64,000 nt of DNA from an uncultured Prevotella sp. (GCA_902800365.1 CADCEF010000009.1:43837-107836), one strand, 5' to 3'. Counted from the first letter of the stretch, positions 37,902 through 47,175 are shown. The notes: generated by a model from the sequence alone, not told the origin. Translations and numbers: made by a program.

Positions 37902-40316
37902 TTACAGTTTAACACCGACATTAAACATGAACCACAGTCCCTGTTGACGGATGGGAGCGGTACAGTTGCCGCCTTGAGAATAGTTTTTATTAAATAAATT
38001 ATAAACGTTGAATTCAAATGTCAGCGGAGCAAGGTCGTAGCTTCCTCCTGCATTGAAGATGGCACGCGCTGGAATATCCTCCTCTTCAACTATCATACCG
38101 CCCGCCATAATAGACTGGCTCACCTGTTTAGAGGTGAAGGTAGTGTTTGCATGTAGTTTGAAAGCCTTGGAGAACTTGTAGGCTAATACGATATTCGACT
38201 GTATAGGGGGTACATTGTAAACTCGGTTGCCCGTAGCTGTATAGAATTCTGTTTCAAGCACATTCTGCCATGAGAGATTGCCGTGGGCGGTAAAACTCTT
38301 TACACGATAGTCCAAAGCGAACTCAACACCTATACTTTTCAGATAACCTGCATTTGTGTACAGACCTACTGCCTGATCGTTGTAGATAATATTCTTTGCA
38401 TGGTTATAATAGAAGTTTGCATCGATAGTAAGTCCTTTTACTAACTGGTTATTCATGACCGACAGCTGCCAAGAGTCCATATACTCTGGTTCCAGTTCAT
38501 TCCCCCAGAAATCCAATGAAGAGATGTCGAGGGTGGCATTTCTGTAAAAGTAGGGTGCATCAACAAACGACTTAGAATAACTGGCCTTGAGGTTCCACGA
38601 CAAGAGCTTATAAATTAATGCAATTCGCGGTGATAGCACATGACGGTCTGGCGAACCACTATTTGAGGCGTTTCTGCGCTTATAGTCGTAGCGAATACCA
38701 GCATTCAGGATGGCACGATTGCCTATATTTTGTCTAAGCTGCAGGTAACAGTCTATCATTGTTTCCTGTCCCTTGGCAAGGTTCTTGGGGATGTCACCAT
38801 GAGGGTCCATGCCTCTTTTCACCTCGTCGTAGTTCATTAATATCTGACCATACTCATGACCTTCAGAATAATTGGAGTCCAACAGGTAGAAACGGTTAAA
38901 ATCGCCTCCTAACAGAATATATCCGTCCTGACCGGCGATTTTGTAACTGTACTCACCCTGAAGGTTGGCACCAAAGGTGGTAGACTGCCAGAAATGATTC
39001 TGGAAAAAGCCGTTGTATGCTTTCACTGTGTCAGCTGTCCCATAAGGCACAAAATCATTGTAACCGAAGTCGTCTACCGTGTCGCCCACAATCTGGTAGC
39101 GCTGCTGCATCTCACGATCGAGTTTAAGGGCTGCCTTAATAGCGAATTTTCCTAAAGAACGGGTGTATGACAATTCGCCATGCTGGCTACTAATTGCATA
39201 GCCAGGTGCATGGCCGTTGAATGTGCGGTAGTTGTCATAGTTATAGGGGGCGAACATTACGCTCATGGTATAAGGCGACTGCATCTTGGAGAAGCGGGAT
39301 GAGAAGAGAATCTGCAGACCTCTCCATGACAACTTTGCGCCAATATCGTATGAGGGTCTCTTATTGAAACCACCGATATATACATCACCGTCTAAGGGGA
39401 AAAGGGCATTAGGTTGCTCATTGACTCCATAGTGGATTTTCTGTCCTGTCGAATTGTAGATACTTCCCCATGCAAAGACGTCCATATCTAAATAACGGCT
39501 ACCGAAAAGAAAATCGCCCTTTAACTGACCATAGTTACCTATACCACCCTTAGCGATAAAGCTATTGACATCGCCACCCGATTTTGTAATGATATTGACT
39601 ACACCTGTATATGCGACTCCACCATACAGCGAAGATGCCGGACCTCGAAGAATCTCTATCTGCTTCACCTTGTCAAGGCTCATGGAGAAATCAGGACTAG
39701 CCACATTAGTAGAATAGCTGTTCAAGCGGTGACCATCCAAAAGAATAAGCACATTTTCCTGTCCAGCTGAATAAACACCTCGCATTGAGAAAATCGTCTC
39801 TTCGTTCGATTCTACACTGGTGATATTCGGTACATAGGTTATTAACAACTCTTTTAAAGTACGCGCACCACAATCCTTAATCATATCCTCGGTGATCAGG
39901 GTAACCGGCACAGGTACTTCCTCAAGGGTCTCAGCATGACTTGACGCCGTCGTGATAGTTGCCGTCTGTCCTAACTTGAACTTATTCACCATGTCGACAA
40001 AGCGGGCAGGATCCTGAGCCGACGGACTAAAATAGGGGGCTTCCTTAAGCAAAAGACCTACATACGCTTCTGCTTCCTCGGTGTTATCTTGTCCCAAGCT
40101 ACATAGCGCCATTAGTCTGAAAGCACTTTGCTTCAGCCCACCCTGGAAGTTATCGATATTTGTCTTCAGTAGGGTCAGCGCCTCGTCGATACGACCAACC
40201 TTATATTCTTCGTCTGCCTGGGTATAGACTTGACGCATGGCATTATTCTGCGCCATGGCCACCTGACCAGTCAGCATCAGCAGTGCTATATATATAAATA
40301 GGTAGCGCCTTCTCAT
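37902..40316 (-). CDS. TonB-dependent receptor with N-terminal TPR-like domain
   Basis: Outer-membrane receptor of 804 aa (signal peptide to VAMAQ). Residues about 25-125 are TPR-like helices (YKVGRIDEALTLLKTNIDNF, NTEEAEAYVGLLLKEAPYF), not the carboxypeptidase-like domain of SusC. Plug: PVPVTLITEDMIKDCGARTL, VLILLDGHRLNSY, IEILRGPASSLYGG. The barrel ends FNVGVKL. It is of the siderophore/vitamin type, with no SusD near. It overlaps the upstream kinase gene by 4 bp and is 13 bp from the adenylation enzyme gene, so it may take up the product of that enzyme or a related signal (inference). Confidence 0.92.
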   Translation of the reverse strand: MRRRYLFIYIALLMLTGQVAMAQNNAMRQVYTQADEEYKVGRIDEALTLLKTNIDNFQGGLKQSAFRLMALCSLGQDNTEEAEAYVGLLLKEAPYFSPSAQDPARFVDMVNKFKLGQTATITTASSHAETLEEVPVPVTLITEDMIKDCGARTLKELLITYVPNITSVESNEETIFSMRGVYSAGQENVLILLDGHRLNSYSTNVASPDFSMSLDKVKQIEILRGPASSLYGGVAYTGVVNIITKSGGDVNSFIAKGGIGNYGQLKGDFLFGSRYLDMDVFAWGSIYNSTGQKIHYGVNEQPNALFPLDGDVYIGGFNKRPSYDIGAKLSWRGLQILFSSRFSKMQSPYTMSVMFAPYNYDNYRTFNGHAPGYAISSQHGELSYTRSLGKFAIKAALKLDREMQQRYQIVGDTVDDFGYNDFVPYGTADTVKAYNGFFQNHFWQSTTFGANLQGEYSYKIAGQDGYILLGGDFNRFYLLDSNYSEGHEYGQILMNYDEVKRGMDPHGDIPKNLAKGQETMIDCYLQLRQNIGNRAILNAGIRYDYKRRNASNSGSPDRHVLSPRIALIYKLLSWNLKASYSKSFVDAPYFYRNATLDISSLDFWGNELEPEYMDSWQLSVMNNQLVKGLTIDANFYYNHAKNIIYNDQAVGLYTNAGYLKSIGVEFALDYRVKSFTAHGNLSWQNVLETEFYTATGNRVYNVPPIQSNIVLAYKFSKAFKLHANTTFTSKQVSQSIMAGGMIVEEEDIPARAIFNAGGSYDLAPLTFEFNVYNLFNKNYSQGGNCTAPIRQQGLWFMFNVGVKL

Positions 40317-41134
40317 TTTCGAATTGGTATAGTTATTGTGAATGTAGTGCCGACGCCTTCGGTAGAGTCGAAAGAAAGGGTACCACCATGCTTCTGCTCG
40401 ATGATATCACGAGTGATAGACATGCCAAGACCGGTACCTTGACCAACAGGCTTGGTGGTGTAGAAACTCTCAAAGAGTCGTTTCTTGGTCTCTTCACTCA
40501 TACCTTCGCCGTTGTCGCTGAGAGTGATGATAACATTTCCATCCTTGGCTTCAACACTTACGCTTACTTCAGGTTTGTAGTCTCCACCAGCAGTCTGGCT
40601 TTTCTTCCATACAGCATAGCATGCATTGTTCATCATGTTTAATATTGCACGACTCAAATCCTGTGGAATGACCATAATAGGTTGCAGTCCTTCTTGATAA
40701 TTTTCGTGGATACTGAGGTTGAAGCCCTTATAGTTTGCTCGCATGGCATGATATGATAGCCAGATGTATTCTTTTACGATATTAGGAATATTGGAAGGCA
40801 GAAATTCGTTCTCCTTGCCTCTGGAAACGAGAAGGATGCCCTGAATAATGCTGATGGCACGTTCTCCATGTTCTACAATCTTTGCAAGATTCTCCTTCAG
40901 GTCAGCTACAATGTCCTCGATTTCCTCACAATCCTCTTCAGGCAGCTTGTCTTCGTTGTCTTCCACAATCTCCGTCAGGTCTTTCAGCAACTTGTCAGAC
41001 ATCTTGCTGAAATTGATTACGAAGTTGAGCGGATTCTGTATCTCATGGGCAATGCCGGCACTTAGCATACCTAATGAGGCCAACTTTTCCTGCTTCTGTA
41101 ATTGCTCCTTGAGTTGTTCGATTTGTTGTTCCAT
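40313..41134 (-). CDS. soluble histidine kinase without sensor domain
   Basis: Cytoplasmic protein of 273 aa with no membrane segment. A short coiled start leads into a full H-box, SAGIAHEIQNPLNF with His30, a long acidic helical insert (EDNEDKLPEEDCEE), N-box (NMMNNACYAVW) and ATP-binding G-boxes (DNGEGMSEE, GQGTGLGMSI). The same long acidic DHp insert is present in the sensor encoded just upstream (41139-44009), which lacks the phospho-acceptor His, so the two probably work as a pair. Gap 4 bp upstream, 4-bp overlap downstream. No receiver domain is attached; the likely partner is the receiver-phosphatase at 45627-46790. Confidence 0.92.
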   Translation of the reverse strand: MEQQIEQLKEQLQKQEKLASLGMLSAGIAHEIQNPLNFVINFSKMSDKLLKDLTEIVEDNEDKLPEEDCEEIEDIVADLKENLAKIVEHGERAISIIQGILLVSRGKENEFLPSNIPNIVKEYIWLSYHAMRANYKGFNLSIHENYQEGLQPIMVIPQDLSRAILNMMNNACYAVWKKSQTAGGDYKPEVSVSVEAKDGNVIITLSDNGEGMSEETKKRLFESFYTTKPVGQGTGLGMSITRDIIEQKHGGTLSFDSTEGVGTTFTITIPIRK

Positions 41135-41138
41135 ATGT

Positions 41139-44009
41139 TTATTGTGTTATAGCGGGCAACGTGATAGTAAACTCGCAGAATTCGTCTTTAGTTGATTTCA
41201 CACTGATCTCGCCACCATAGTTCTGTATAATCTCATTGCTGAGGTACAGACCTACACCAGAAGCCTCGCCTGTGGGCTTGGTGGTGAAGAATGGGTCGAA
41301 TATCTTATTGATGATAGTCTCCTCAATACCGATACCATTATCATGTATGACAATAGTGATGATCTTACCATCAGAATCGATTTTTGCTGATATCGTTGGG
41401 GTATAGCTGGTACGCTGAGCTTTCTTTACAAGGGCGTAGATAGAGTTTACAAAGAAACTCATGAACGACTTGCTTAACTGCTCTGGATTAGCCTTGATGA
41501 CAATCTCCTGGGCCGGTATCTGGAAATCGACTACGATATGGTGTTCGGCAATTTCCTTGGCATAGTATTTCTCCAACATCTCCTTATCCTGTTTAAGGAT
41601 GGCAGTAACTTCAGTATCCACAACTCCTCCTGTACGGTCTTTCAGCATCTCTTCCATTGCTTTCAACGTACGAGTGGTGTTCTGACCATGTTCACCCACT
41701 TTCTGCAGATTACCGCCAAGCATCTCCAGCACATCCATCGTGTCTTCAAAATTCTCCTCGTCCATGTTAGGCTTATCGTCTTCTATATTCGCCTTGACAT
41801 CCTTGACAAGACCTTCAGAGAGTTTTGCAAAGTTATTAATGTAGTTCAGTGGGTTCAGGATACGGTCAATAAGTCCCTGTGTAAGTTTACCAACAGTAGC
41901 CATCTTCTCCAGTTTCACAACCTGATTAGTACGCTCTTGGATAATCTGCTCCAGACGAATCTTATCATTCTCGAGTTTACGAATTCTTAACCTAACCATT
42001 AAATATACAAGAGCTGAAAGGAGGATGAAATATACCAGATACATGTACCATCGCTTGTAGAAAGGTGGTACGATGTGGAATTTGATGCTGACGATGTCAG
42101 ATTTACGATTCATTGCATCCTGTGCCTGGACACTGAATGTGTGATTACCATCGGGTATGTTATTGAATTTAGCATGGGTATCGGTTGTCCATGCGCTCCA
42201 CTGGCCATTGTCCAGTTGATATCTATATAATGTTGTACCGATGATAGACTGATAGTTTAGCGAGAAGGTAAATGTCAGGTTGTTCTCAGAATAACTAAGA
42301 TTCTGGAGCTTTTCTGGCATGGTACCGAAACCTCCCCATAGGATGCTGTCGCTGTTTAGTACGACAGAACGGATGAAAAGCTGTGGCTTTATGGATAACA
42401 ACGGCTCTTTCGCCTTGGTGTTGATAATTGTCAGACCATTATCATTGCCCAGCCATATCTCATCTTGGCGTGTGTAAATAGCTCGGATTGGCATCTCCTG
42501 TACGGGGAACAGCAGTTGATCCAGGTCGGAAAGTCTTTTGCCGTTCTTCCATCGGTAGAGTCGTTTACCCTCATTATCTGTAAGCCATGTAATACCATTG
42601 CCGTCAGCTACCGAAAGCAGTGGGTAGTGGAAGGGCTTAGTATCCTCTGCGCTGACAACGATTGCTTCGCCTCCTATCAGAACTACGGTCTGCATCGTTT
42701 CTGACTTATTACCAGACTTATATGGCAAGAAATTATCTGTGTTAGCTTTCTTGTAAAACACCTTTCCGTATAGGCTCTGTGCCCAAATGGTGCCCTTGTT
42801 GTCTTTCAAAATCTTCTGGGCATTATCCATACTGCAGACTTTACGGCGTTTTCCATCTGACTGAATCAGGTATACACCATCGGCCTCGCCGCTATAAATC
42901 TGGGAGCCATCTTCCAACAGAGACATGGAACCGACTATCGTCAGTCTTTGAACCTTACCGTCTGGATTGAGTCGGAAGATACCATCTTCGGTTGCAGCCA
43001 ACAGACTGTTACTGCTTTTTTTCAGATCCCAACAAGCATGTGGTACTTGTGTAACCTTTACAAAGCGCCTTCCCTCCTGACGATAGAGACCGTCGTCGGT
43101 ACCAGCATATATCTTACCTCCCATTTCGCTGATGGAGAGAACGGTGCCAACAAGTCCTTCATGAGTAGTAAAACGTGAGTAGGCTGAAGGTATCTGTAAA
43201 GCGACAACACCTTTGGCTGTGGCAGCCCATAGTTGATTGCGCCCATCGTACGACATATATACGATGTCGTTGGAACAGATTCCATTGGCATCGGTAACCG
43301 TATAGAGTTCCTCGTTCTTATCGTTAAGGATGGCAATTCCCACATTTTTCTTGATGACAGCTTTAAATCCGTAGTTTAACGGTTCTTCCAAGACGATATC
43401 GTCCTTGACAACGTTTTTCTCTCCTCTTTCGACGGCATCAACGTCTACAACGTCGAGCACGCCTATTTTGAGGACATCTTTGTCGACTTGTTTCCAAACC
43501 TTAACATCCTCACCTTCAACTTGGTATATGAAACCGTTATTGACAAGGAACCTAATTTTGCCATCGCGTTCGAAAATATCATTCACTTCGCCATTGAAGA
43601 GGTCTGGCTTTCCAACCCTCTTTAGCTCAACTTCACCGTTAGCTTTACGCGCCACCTTTCCAAAAAAGTTGTAACCGCCCACCCAGAGTGTGTTGTCAGA
43701 GCTTCTGACGACAACTGTGACACGAGTGATGCCTGGTGTATGGAGAATGTGCCACTCTGCGTGGTCGTAGTACATCAATCCTTCAAAGTTGGCAATGAAA
43801 ATATTCCCTAAGCCATCTGTTTCTGCATCGTAGTTCAATTTGTTAGCATGATAGTCTTCTGCCGTATAGTTACGGAAGAAAGGAATACCCTGCGAATAAG
43901 ATGAAAGGGTGAAAAGGTGAAAAGGCGAAAGGGCGAAAAGAAGAAATAGAGCCCTACTTTTCACAACGTTCAGAATTCTATTTAAAATCGTCTGCTTCAT
44001 ATTTCTCAC
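41139..44009 (-). CDS. membrane propeller sensor kinase with degenerate H-box (Asp715 for His)
   Basis: Protein of 956 aa. The signal peptide is written in 8-bp repeats; a periplasmic propeller with Reg_prop-like repeats (LWVGGYNFFGKV, IYAGTDDGLYR, IWLGNDNGLTI), a Y_Y_Y domain (LNYQSIIGTTLYRYQLDNG), one membrane segment (WYMYLVYFILLSALVYLMV), a DHp-like helix and an HATPase domain follow. The H-box reads LIDRILNPLN where active kinases have IAHEIxNPLN, so the phospho-acceptor is Asp715. N-box and G-boxes (DNGIGIEE, SGVGLYLSN) look intact. Unlike an HTCS it has no receiver or helix-turn-helix. It probably senses a ligand and controls the soluble kinase encoded next to it. Confidence 0.92.
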   Translation of the reverse strand: MRNMKQTILNRILNVVKSRALFLLFALSPFHLFTLSSYSQGIPFFRNYTAEDYHANKLNYDAETDGLGNIFIANFEGLMYYDHAEWHILHTPGITRVTVVVRSSDNTLWVGGYNFFGKVARKANGEVELKRVGKPDLFNGEVNDIFERDGKIRFLVNNGFIYQVEGEDVKVWKQVDKDVLKIGVLDVVDVDAVERGEKNVVKDDIVLEEPLNYGFKAVIKKNVGIAILNDKNEELYTVTDANGICSNDIVYMSYDGRNQLWAATAKGVVALQIPSAYSRFTTHEGLVGTVLSISEMGGKIYAGTDDGLYRQEGRRFVKVTQVPHACWDLKKSSNSLLAATEDGIFRLNPDGKVQRLTIVGSMSLLEDGSQIYSGEADGVYLIQSDGKRRKVCSMDNAQKILKDNKGTIWAQSLYGKVFYKKANTDNFLPYKSGNKSETMQTVVLIGGEAIVVSAEDTKPFHYPLLSVADGNGITWLTDNEGKRLYRWKNGKRLSDLDQLLFPVQEMPIRAIYTRQDEIWLGNDNGLTIINTKAKEPLLSIKPQLFIRSVVLNSDSILWGGFGTMPEKLQNLSYSENNLTFTFSLNYQSIIGTTLYRYQLDNGQWSAWTTDTHAKFNNIPDGNHTFSVQAQDAMNRKSDIVSIKFHIVPPFYKRWYMYLVYFILLSALVYLMVRLRIRKLENDKIRLEQIIQERTNQVVKLEKMATVGKLTQGLIDRILNPLNYINNFAKLSEGLVKDVKANIEDDKPNMDEENFEDTMDVLEMLGGNLQKVGEHGQNTTRTLKAMEEMLKDRTGGVVDTEVTAILKQDKEMLEKYYAKEIAEHHIVVDFQIPAQEIVIKANPEQLSKSFMSFFVNSIYALVKKAQRTSYTPTISAKIDSDGKIITIVIHDNGIGIEETIINKIFDPFFTTKPTGEASGVGLYLSNEIIQNYGGEISVKSTKDEFCEFTITLPAITQ
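43903..43950. repeat. 8-bp tandem array in signal-peptide codons
   Basis: Six octamers on the plus strand: GAAAGGGT, GAAAAGGT, GAAAAGGC, GAAAGGGC, GAAAAGAA, GAAATAGA. They encode the hydrophobic core of the sensor's signal peptide (LFLLFALSPFHLFTLSS). Confidence 0.85.
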
Positions 44010-44013
44010 CTAT

Positions 44014-45588
44014 TCAATTTTTCTCAACAAACTTCTCGTAGGGCACTTCCACACCGATATATGAATTCCATTCATCTCGCGTAAAATTGCGCTTAATTCT
44101 TTTGCGGACAGCCTGTACCATCTGCGGAATTGACAGATTAACTGCCGTAAGGTTGCCCTTGAAATCTCCTAACCAAACGGTATTCATCGCCGAGTCGAAT
44201 TTAAAACTCATAATCCAGTTACCTGTTTCAACCAGCGTGACGGGTTCTTGCTTCTCTTTGTGAGGAGTCCATACTTTTACGCTACCGTCATAACTTGCCG
44301 AATAGAGACGAGCTCCCTTCAGATATAGCCTGGAGACGCGTGAAAGGTGACCTATCATCTTTTGTTGGCTACCATTCTTATATACCATCCAGATGGTACC
44401 ATCGCTCATTCCAAAAACCTCTGTGCCAGTCTTTTCTGCATAGTTATAAGCGGTAACTTTCCCTTGGACAGGTACTTTTTTTGAATCAAACTGATCAGGA
44501 CCTTTCATCAGGTGCATCATACCCTTGTCGTCGAAAAGCAAAATCTGGTCTCCCTTTTTCGCACTCAGTGTTACACGGAACGGCAATTTCTGAGTAGCCC
44601 TAACAACATTACGGTTCATATCAAAGATAACAAGGCTGTTTTCCCCAACAATCAGCATATTCTTGTCATCGATACCATGCAGGTGCATTGGATTTAGGAC
44701 ACCAGTAAGTTCTATTGGCTTAGCAATCTTGAGATCCTTATCTATATACACCAGATGTCCAGAGCGGCTGATTGCATAAATAGTGCCGGTAGAAAGTGAG
44801 ATGTCCACATCACGGAAATCGAACTGGCTATCCTTAAGGAGTGTTTTTGTAAGTAGTCGGTCACCCTGCCGCTCACAGAATATAATCTCTCCGTAATTAC
44901 TTAAGGTAACAAGTTTGTTTTCTTCACCAGGCATGTATGCAAAGTCAGTTATGGCACCAGTATGCTCACTCCAAGTGGTTATACTTCTACTTGACTGCAT
45001 AAGTGGTCTAAACACGGCTGGCTGATAGAGATCGCCTTTATAGCGTGATGTGTAGAGGTAGGCAGCATAGCTAAGTGGGATTGCATATTCGTCATTTCCG
45101 GCCTGAGCCAATAATGTAGAAACGGAGCCTAATGAACGGCCAAGGGCAATGTAGCTCAGAGTGTCGGCTTTGTTCTTAGAGAATATAGCCTGTATGCGCT
45201 GATGTTCTGCCACCAAACGTTGACTGTCGGCAATCGCAGAGGCCTCTTTAGCTTTCTTCTCCGATGCCAAGGCATATCTCTCAGCCTCGAGGGCGTTCTG
45301 ACGCTCTATTTCTGAACGCAGACGCATCTCGTTGGCTACCTTTGTCTGTTGCAGAGCCTCCTCACGCTTCTCATCAGAAATCTCTCTCTGCTCATTGGCG
45401 ATTTCCTCCATCTGGGCGCTAACGCTTCGTAGAACCGTAGAACGCAGTTCCTGCTTCTTCATGGCTTCTATCTCAGCCTGAAGCGTCTTCACTTTTTTGG
45501 ATTCCGACATCCAGCCAATGTATCCTGCGGCAGCTGTGCCCACCAGCAGAATCGCTAAACATCCGGTTATGATTGTTCCCTTTTTCAC
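44014..45588 (-). CDS. membrane-anchored coiled-coil and WD40-like propeller protein
   Basis: Protein of 524 aa that reads best from a GTG at 45586-45588 (MKKGTIITG). An N-terminal membrane anchor (IITGCLAILLVGTAAAGYIGW) is followed by a long charged coiled coil (about 30-130, rich in E, K, R, Q, A), then a propeller with blades such as GAITDFAYMPGEENKLVTLS, GHLSRVSRLYLKGARLYSAS and YDGSVKVWTPH. No enzymatic motif. The layout resembles the tail of signalling proteins that count or scaffold. It is second in the operon and 4 bp from the sensor gene; a role in signal relay or assembly is inferred. Confidence 0.85.
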   Translation of the reverse strand: MKKGTIITGCLAILLVGTAAAGYIGWMSESKKVKTLQAEIEAMKKQELRSTVLRSVSAQMEEIANEQREISDEKREEALQQTKVANEMRLRSEIERQNALEAERYALASEKKAKEASAIADSQRLVAEHQRIQAIFSKNKADTLSYIALGRSLGSVSTLLAQAGNDEYAIPLSYAAYLYTSRYKGDLYQPAVFRPLMQSSRSITTWSEHTGAITDFAYMPGEENKLVTLSNYGEIIFCERQGDRLLTKTLLKDSQFDFRDVDISLSTGTIYAISRSGHLVYIDKDLKIAKPIELTGVLNPMHLHGIDDKNMLIVGENSLVIFDMNRNVVRATQKLPFRVTLSAKKGDQILLFDDKGMMHLMKGPDQFDSKKVPVQGKVTAYNYAEKTGTEVFGMSDGTIWMVYKNGSQQKMIGHLSRVSRLYLKGARLYSASYDGSVKVWTPHKEKQEPVTLVETGNWIMSFKFDSAMNTVWLGDFKGNLTAVNLSIPQMVQAVRKRIKRNFTRDEWNSYIGVEVPYEKFVEKN

Positions 45589-45614
45589 ACTTTCAGTTTT
45601 TCACCCTTTCACCT
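45583..45614. repeat. 8-bp tandem array across a gene junction
   Basis: Four octamers beginning TTTCA (TTTCACAC, TTTCAGTT, TTTCACCC, TTTCACCT) span the gap and the GTG start of the coiled-coil gene. Confidence 0.65.
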
Positions 45615-45626
45615 CTTTCATCATTA

Positions 45627-46790
45627 TTACAATCTCTTCAGTGTCAGCAGCGTAATATCGTCGCTCTGTTCAGCCTCGCCAGCAAATGCCTTTACGTCAG
45701 CCTTCACAGTATCTATCATTGTCTGACAATCCGCCTTCGCGTTCTGCTTGATTAGTTCCTCAAGACGCTTCTCGCCATACTCTTTGAATTCTATGTCAGT
45801 AGCTTCTGTCACGCCGTCAGTGTATAGCAACAGCATGTCGCCATGCTCTAACTGTAGGGTATCTTCTGAGAACTCGAATGATTCGAAAACACCAGCCGCG
45901 ATATTCTTTGATAGTGGCAACTGTTCGATGCTACCATCGGCTTTTATCAAATATGGTGGGTTATGACCAGCATTGGTATAGGTAACCTCGCCAGTCTGGA
46001 TATTATATATGCCATAGAAAACGGTGACAAACATACTGTTTACCGATTCATTCGACAAGAGGTCGTTCGAGTACCCCATACATTCTGCAGCCCCTGCGCC
46101 CCTGATACCAGTAGAACGGATCAGGGTTCTACTAACGGCCATGAAGATAGCTGCGGGAACACCCTTTCCACTCACGTCGGCAATTACAAAGCCAATGCGG
46201 TTTTCATCAATGCGGAAGAAGTCGTAGAAGTCGCCACCAACGTCCTTAGCTGCATTCATTGATGCAGCAATATCCAGTTGACTGGCATTCTCGGGGAATG
46301 GCGGGAAGATACGAGGCAGAATGGCCTGCTGAATCTCCTTGGCCACAGCCAGATCGCCCTTGATTGACTCCAACTGATTATGCTCCTTTTCCATGGTCTT
46401 GATGTAATTGATTTGCTCAACAGCTTTCTCAATTGTCAGACTCAGATCATCAAGATCGATGGGCTTCGTCGCAAAGTCAAAAGCGCCATTATTCATTGCC
46501 TGGCGGATATTACCCATATCGCCATAAGCCGACACCATGATGCACTTAAGGGCGGGGTTCTGCATCTCATTGATCTTAGTGAGTAGCGTCAAACCGTCCA
46601 TTTCCGGCATGTTGATATCAGAGAGAATGATATCAAAATCCTTCTCTTTGAGCAACATCGTTAGCGCTTCAAGACCATTGTGAGCAAACTTAAACTCGTA
46701 TACTCCCTTTCTAATTTGTCTTCTAAAATACTGTGTCAACAACAGTTCGAGGTCCATCTCGTCGTCAACACTCAAAATTTTTACTGGCAT
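45627..46790 (-). CDS. response regulator with SpoIIE-type PP2C phosphatase output
   Basis: Cytoplasmic protein of 387 aa. Receiver (about 1-125): acidic pocket VDDE, phospho-acceptor Asp in LSDINMPEMDG, VSAYG and Lys in TKPIDL. A short coiled link (MEKEHNQLESIKGDLAVAKEIQQAILP) leads into a SpoIIE/RsbU-type PP2C domain with metal-binding Asp residues (DVGGDFYDFF, ADVSGKG, YTDGVTEA, SDDITLL). Such proteins dephosphorylate anti-anti-sigma factors; no STAS or RsbW-like gene lies in the window. It is first in the operon, with a -7 box at 46823, and is the likely target of the two kinases. Confidence 0.95.
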   Translation of the reverse strand: MPVKILSVDDEMDLELLLTQYFRRQIRKGVYEFKFAHNGLEALTMLLKEKDFDIILSDINMPEMDGLTLLTKINEMQNPALKCIMVSAYGDMGNIRQAMNNGAFDFATKPIDLDDLSLTIEKAVEQINYIKTMEKEHNQLESIKGDLAVAKEIQQAILPRIFPPFPENASQLDIAASMNAAKDVGGDFYDFFRIDENRIGFVIADVSGKGVPAAIFMAVSRTLIRSTGIRGAGAAECMGYSNDLLSNESVNSMFVTVFYGIYNIQTGEVTYTNAGHNPPYLIKADGSIEQLPLSKNIAAGVFESFEFSEDTLQLEHGDMLLLYTDGVTEATDIEFKEYGEKRLEELIKQNAKADCQTMIDTVKADVKAFAGEAEQSDDITLLTLKRL

Positions 46791-46822
46791 GTGCTAATAG
46801 ATAATATTTATTAAATCGATTG

Positions 46823-46830
46823 CAAAAGTA
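46823..46830 (-). promoter_or_regulatory. -7 box (TACTTTTG) of the six-gene signalling operon
   Basis: TAnnTTTG plus CA on the minus strand; a TTTG on that strand (46853-46856) lies 22 bp upstream. Leader of about 25-30 nt. Confidence 0.7.
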
Positions 46831-46872
46831 AAGAAAAAAAACGATATAACACCAAAAAGTGTAAAAAAAATA

Positions 46873-47133
46873 ATGAAATAGGTTCTATTTTGTAATTTTA
46901 ACAGGTTTGCCCCCACATTTCCAATTACTTTTCAAATTTTGCTGCTGGGGACTATGATGTCCTTGCAGATGCGTGCACAAGTAAACCCTAAACCAGGATT
47001 CATCATCACAAACCATGGTGATACCATCAGAGGTAACATCGACTTCCGAACTAATGAGAGATTGTCGAGACAAGCGAGCTTCCTTGGGCAAGCGACCTTA
47101 TCGAAGCTGAATAGTTTTTCCTTGCAACTATAA
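46873..47133 (+). pseudogene. decayed 5' fragment of a secreted Bacteroidota protein
   Basis: The ATG at 46873 is followed by a TAG two codons later (46879). The same frame then runs on with a signal-peptide-like stretch (ILLLGTMMSLQMRAQ) and a conserved-looking start (PGFIITNHGDTIRGNIDFR, TNERLSRQ), but breaks down after LSRQAS and stops at 47133. Intact relatives, as I remember them, begin with ITNxGDTIRGxIDFRTNExLSxQ and are several hundred residues long. A short protein from a TTG at 46939 cannot be excluded. It is followed by a good terminator, consistent with a former gene. Confidence 0.7.
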
Positions 47134-47147
47134 TTGAACAAATACGG

Positions 47148-47175
47148 CTCCGCACATTGTTGCGGAGTTTTTTTT
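47148..47175 (+). terminator. intrinsic terminator after the pseudogene
   Basis: Stem CTCCGCA (47148-47154) with TGCGGAG (47161-47167), 6-nt loop, then eight T. Confidence 0.9.

Noticed and set aside
37889-38017. Longer start for the adenylation enzyme
   Set aside because: It would overlap the receptor gene by 116 bp; the ATG at 37888 gives a normal adenylation-domain start and a 13-bp gap.
41139-44009. Propeller sensor as a second HTCS
   Set aside because: It has no receiver or AraC-type domain, and the H-box is degenerate.
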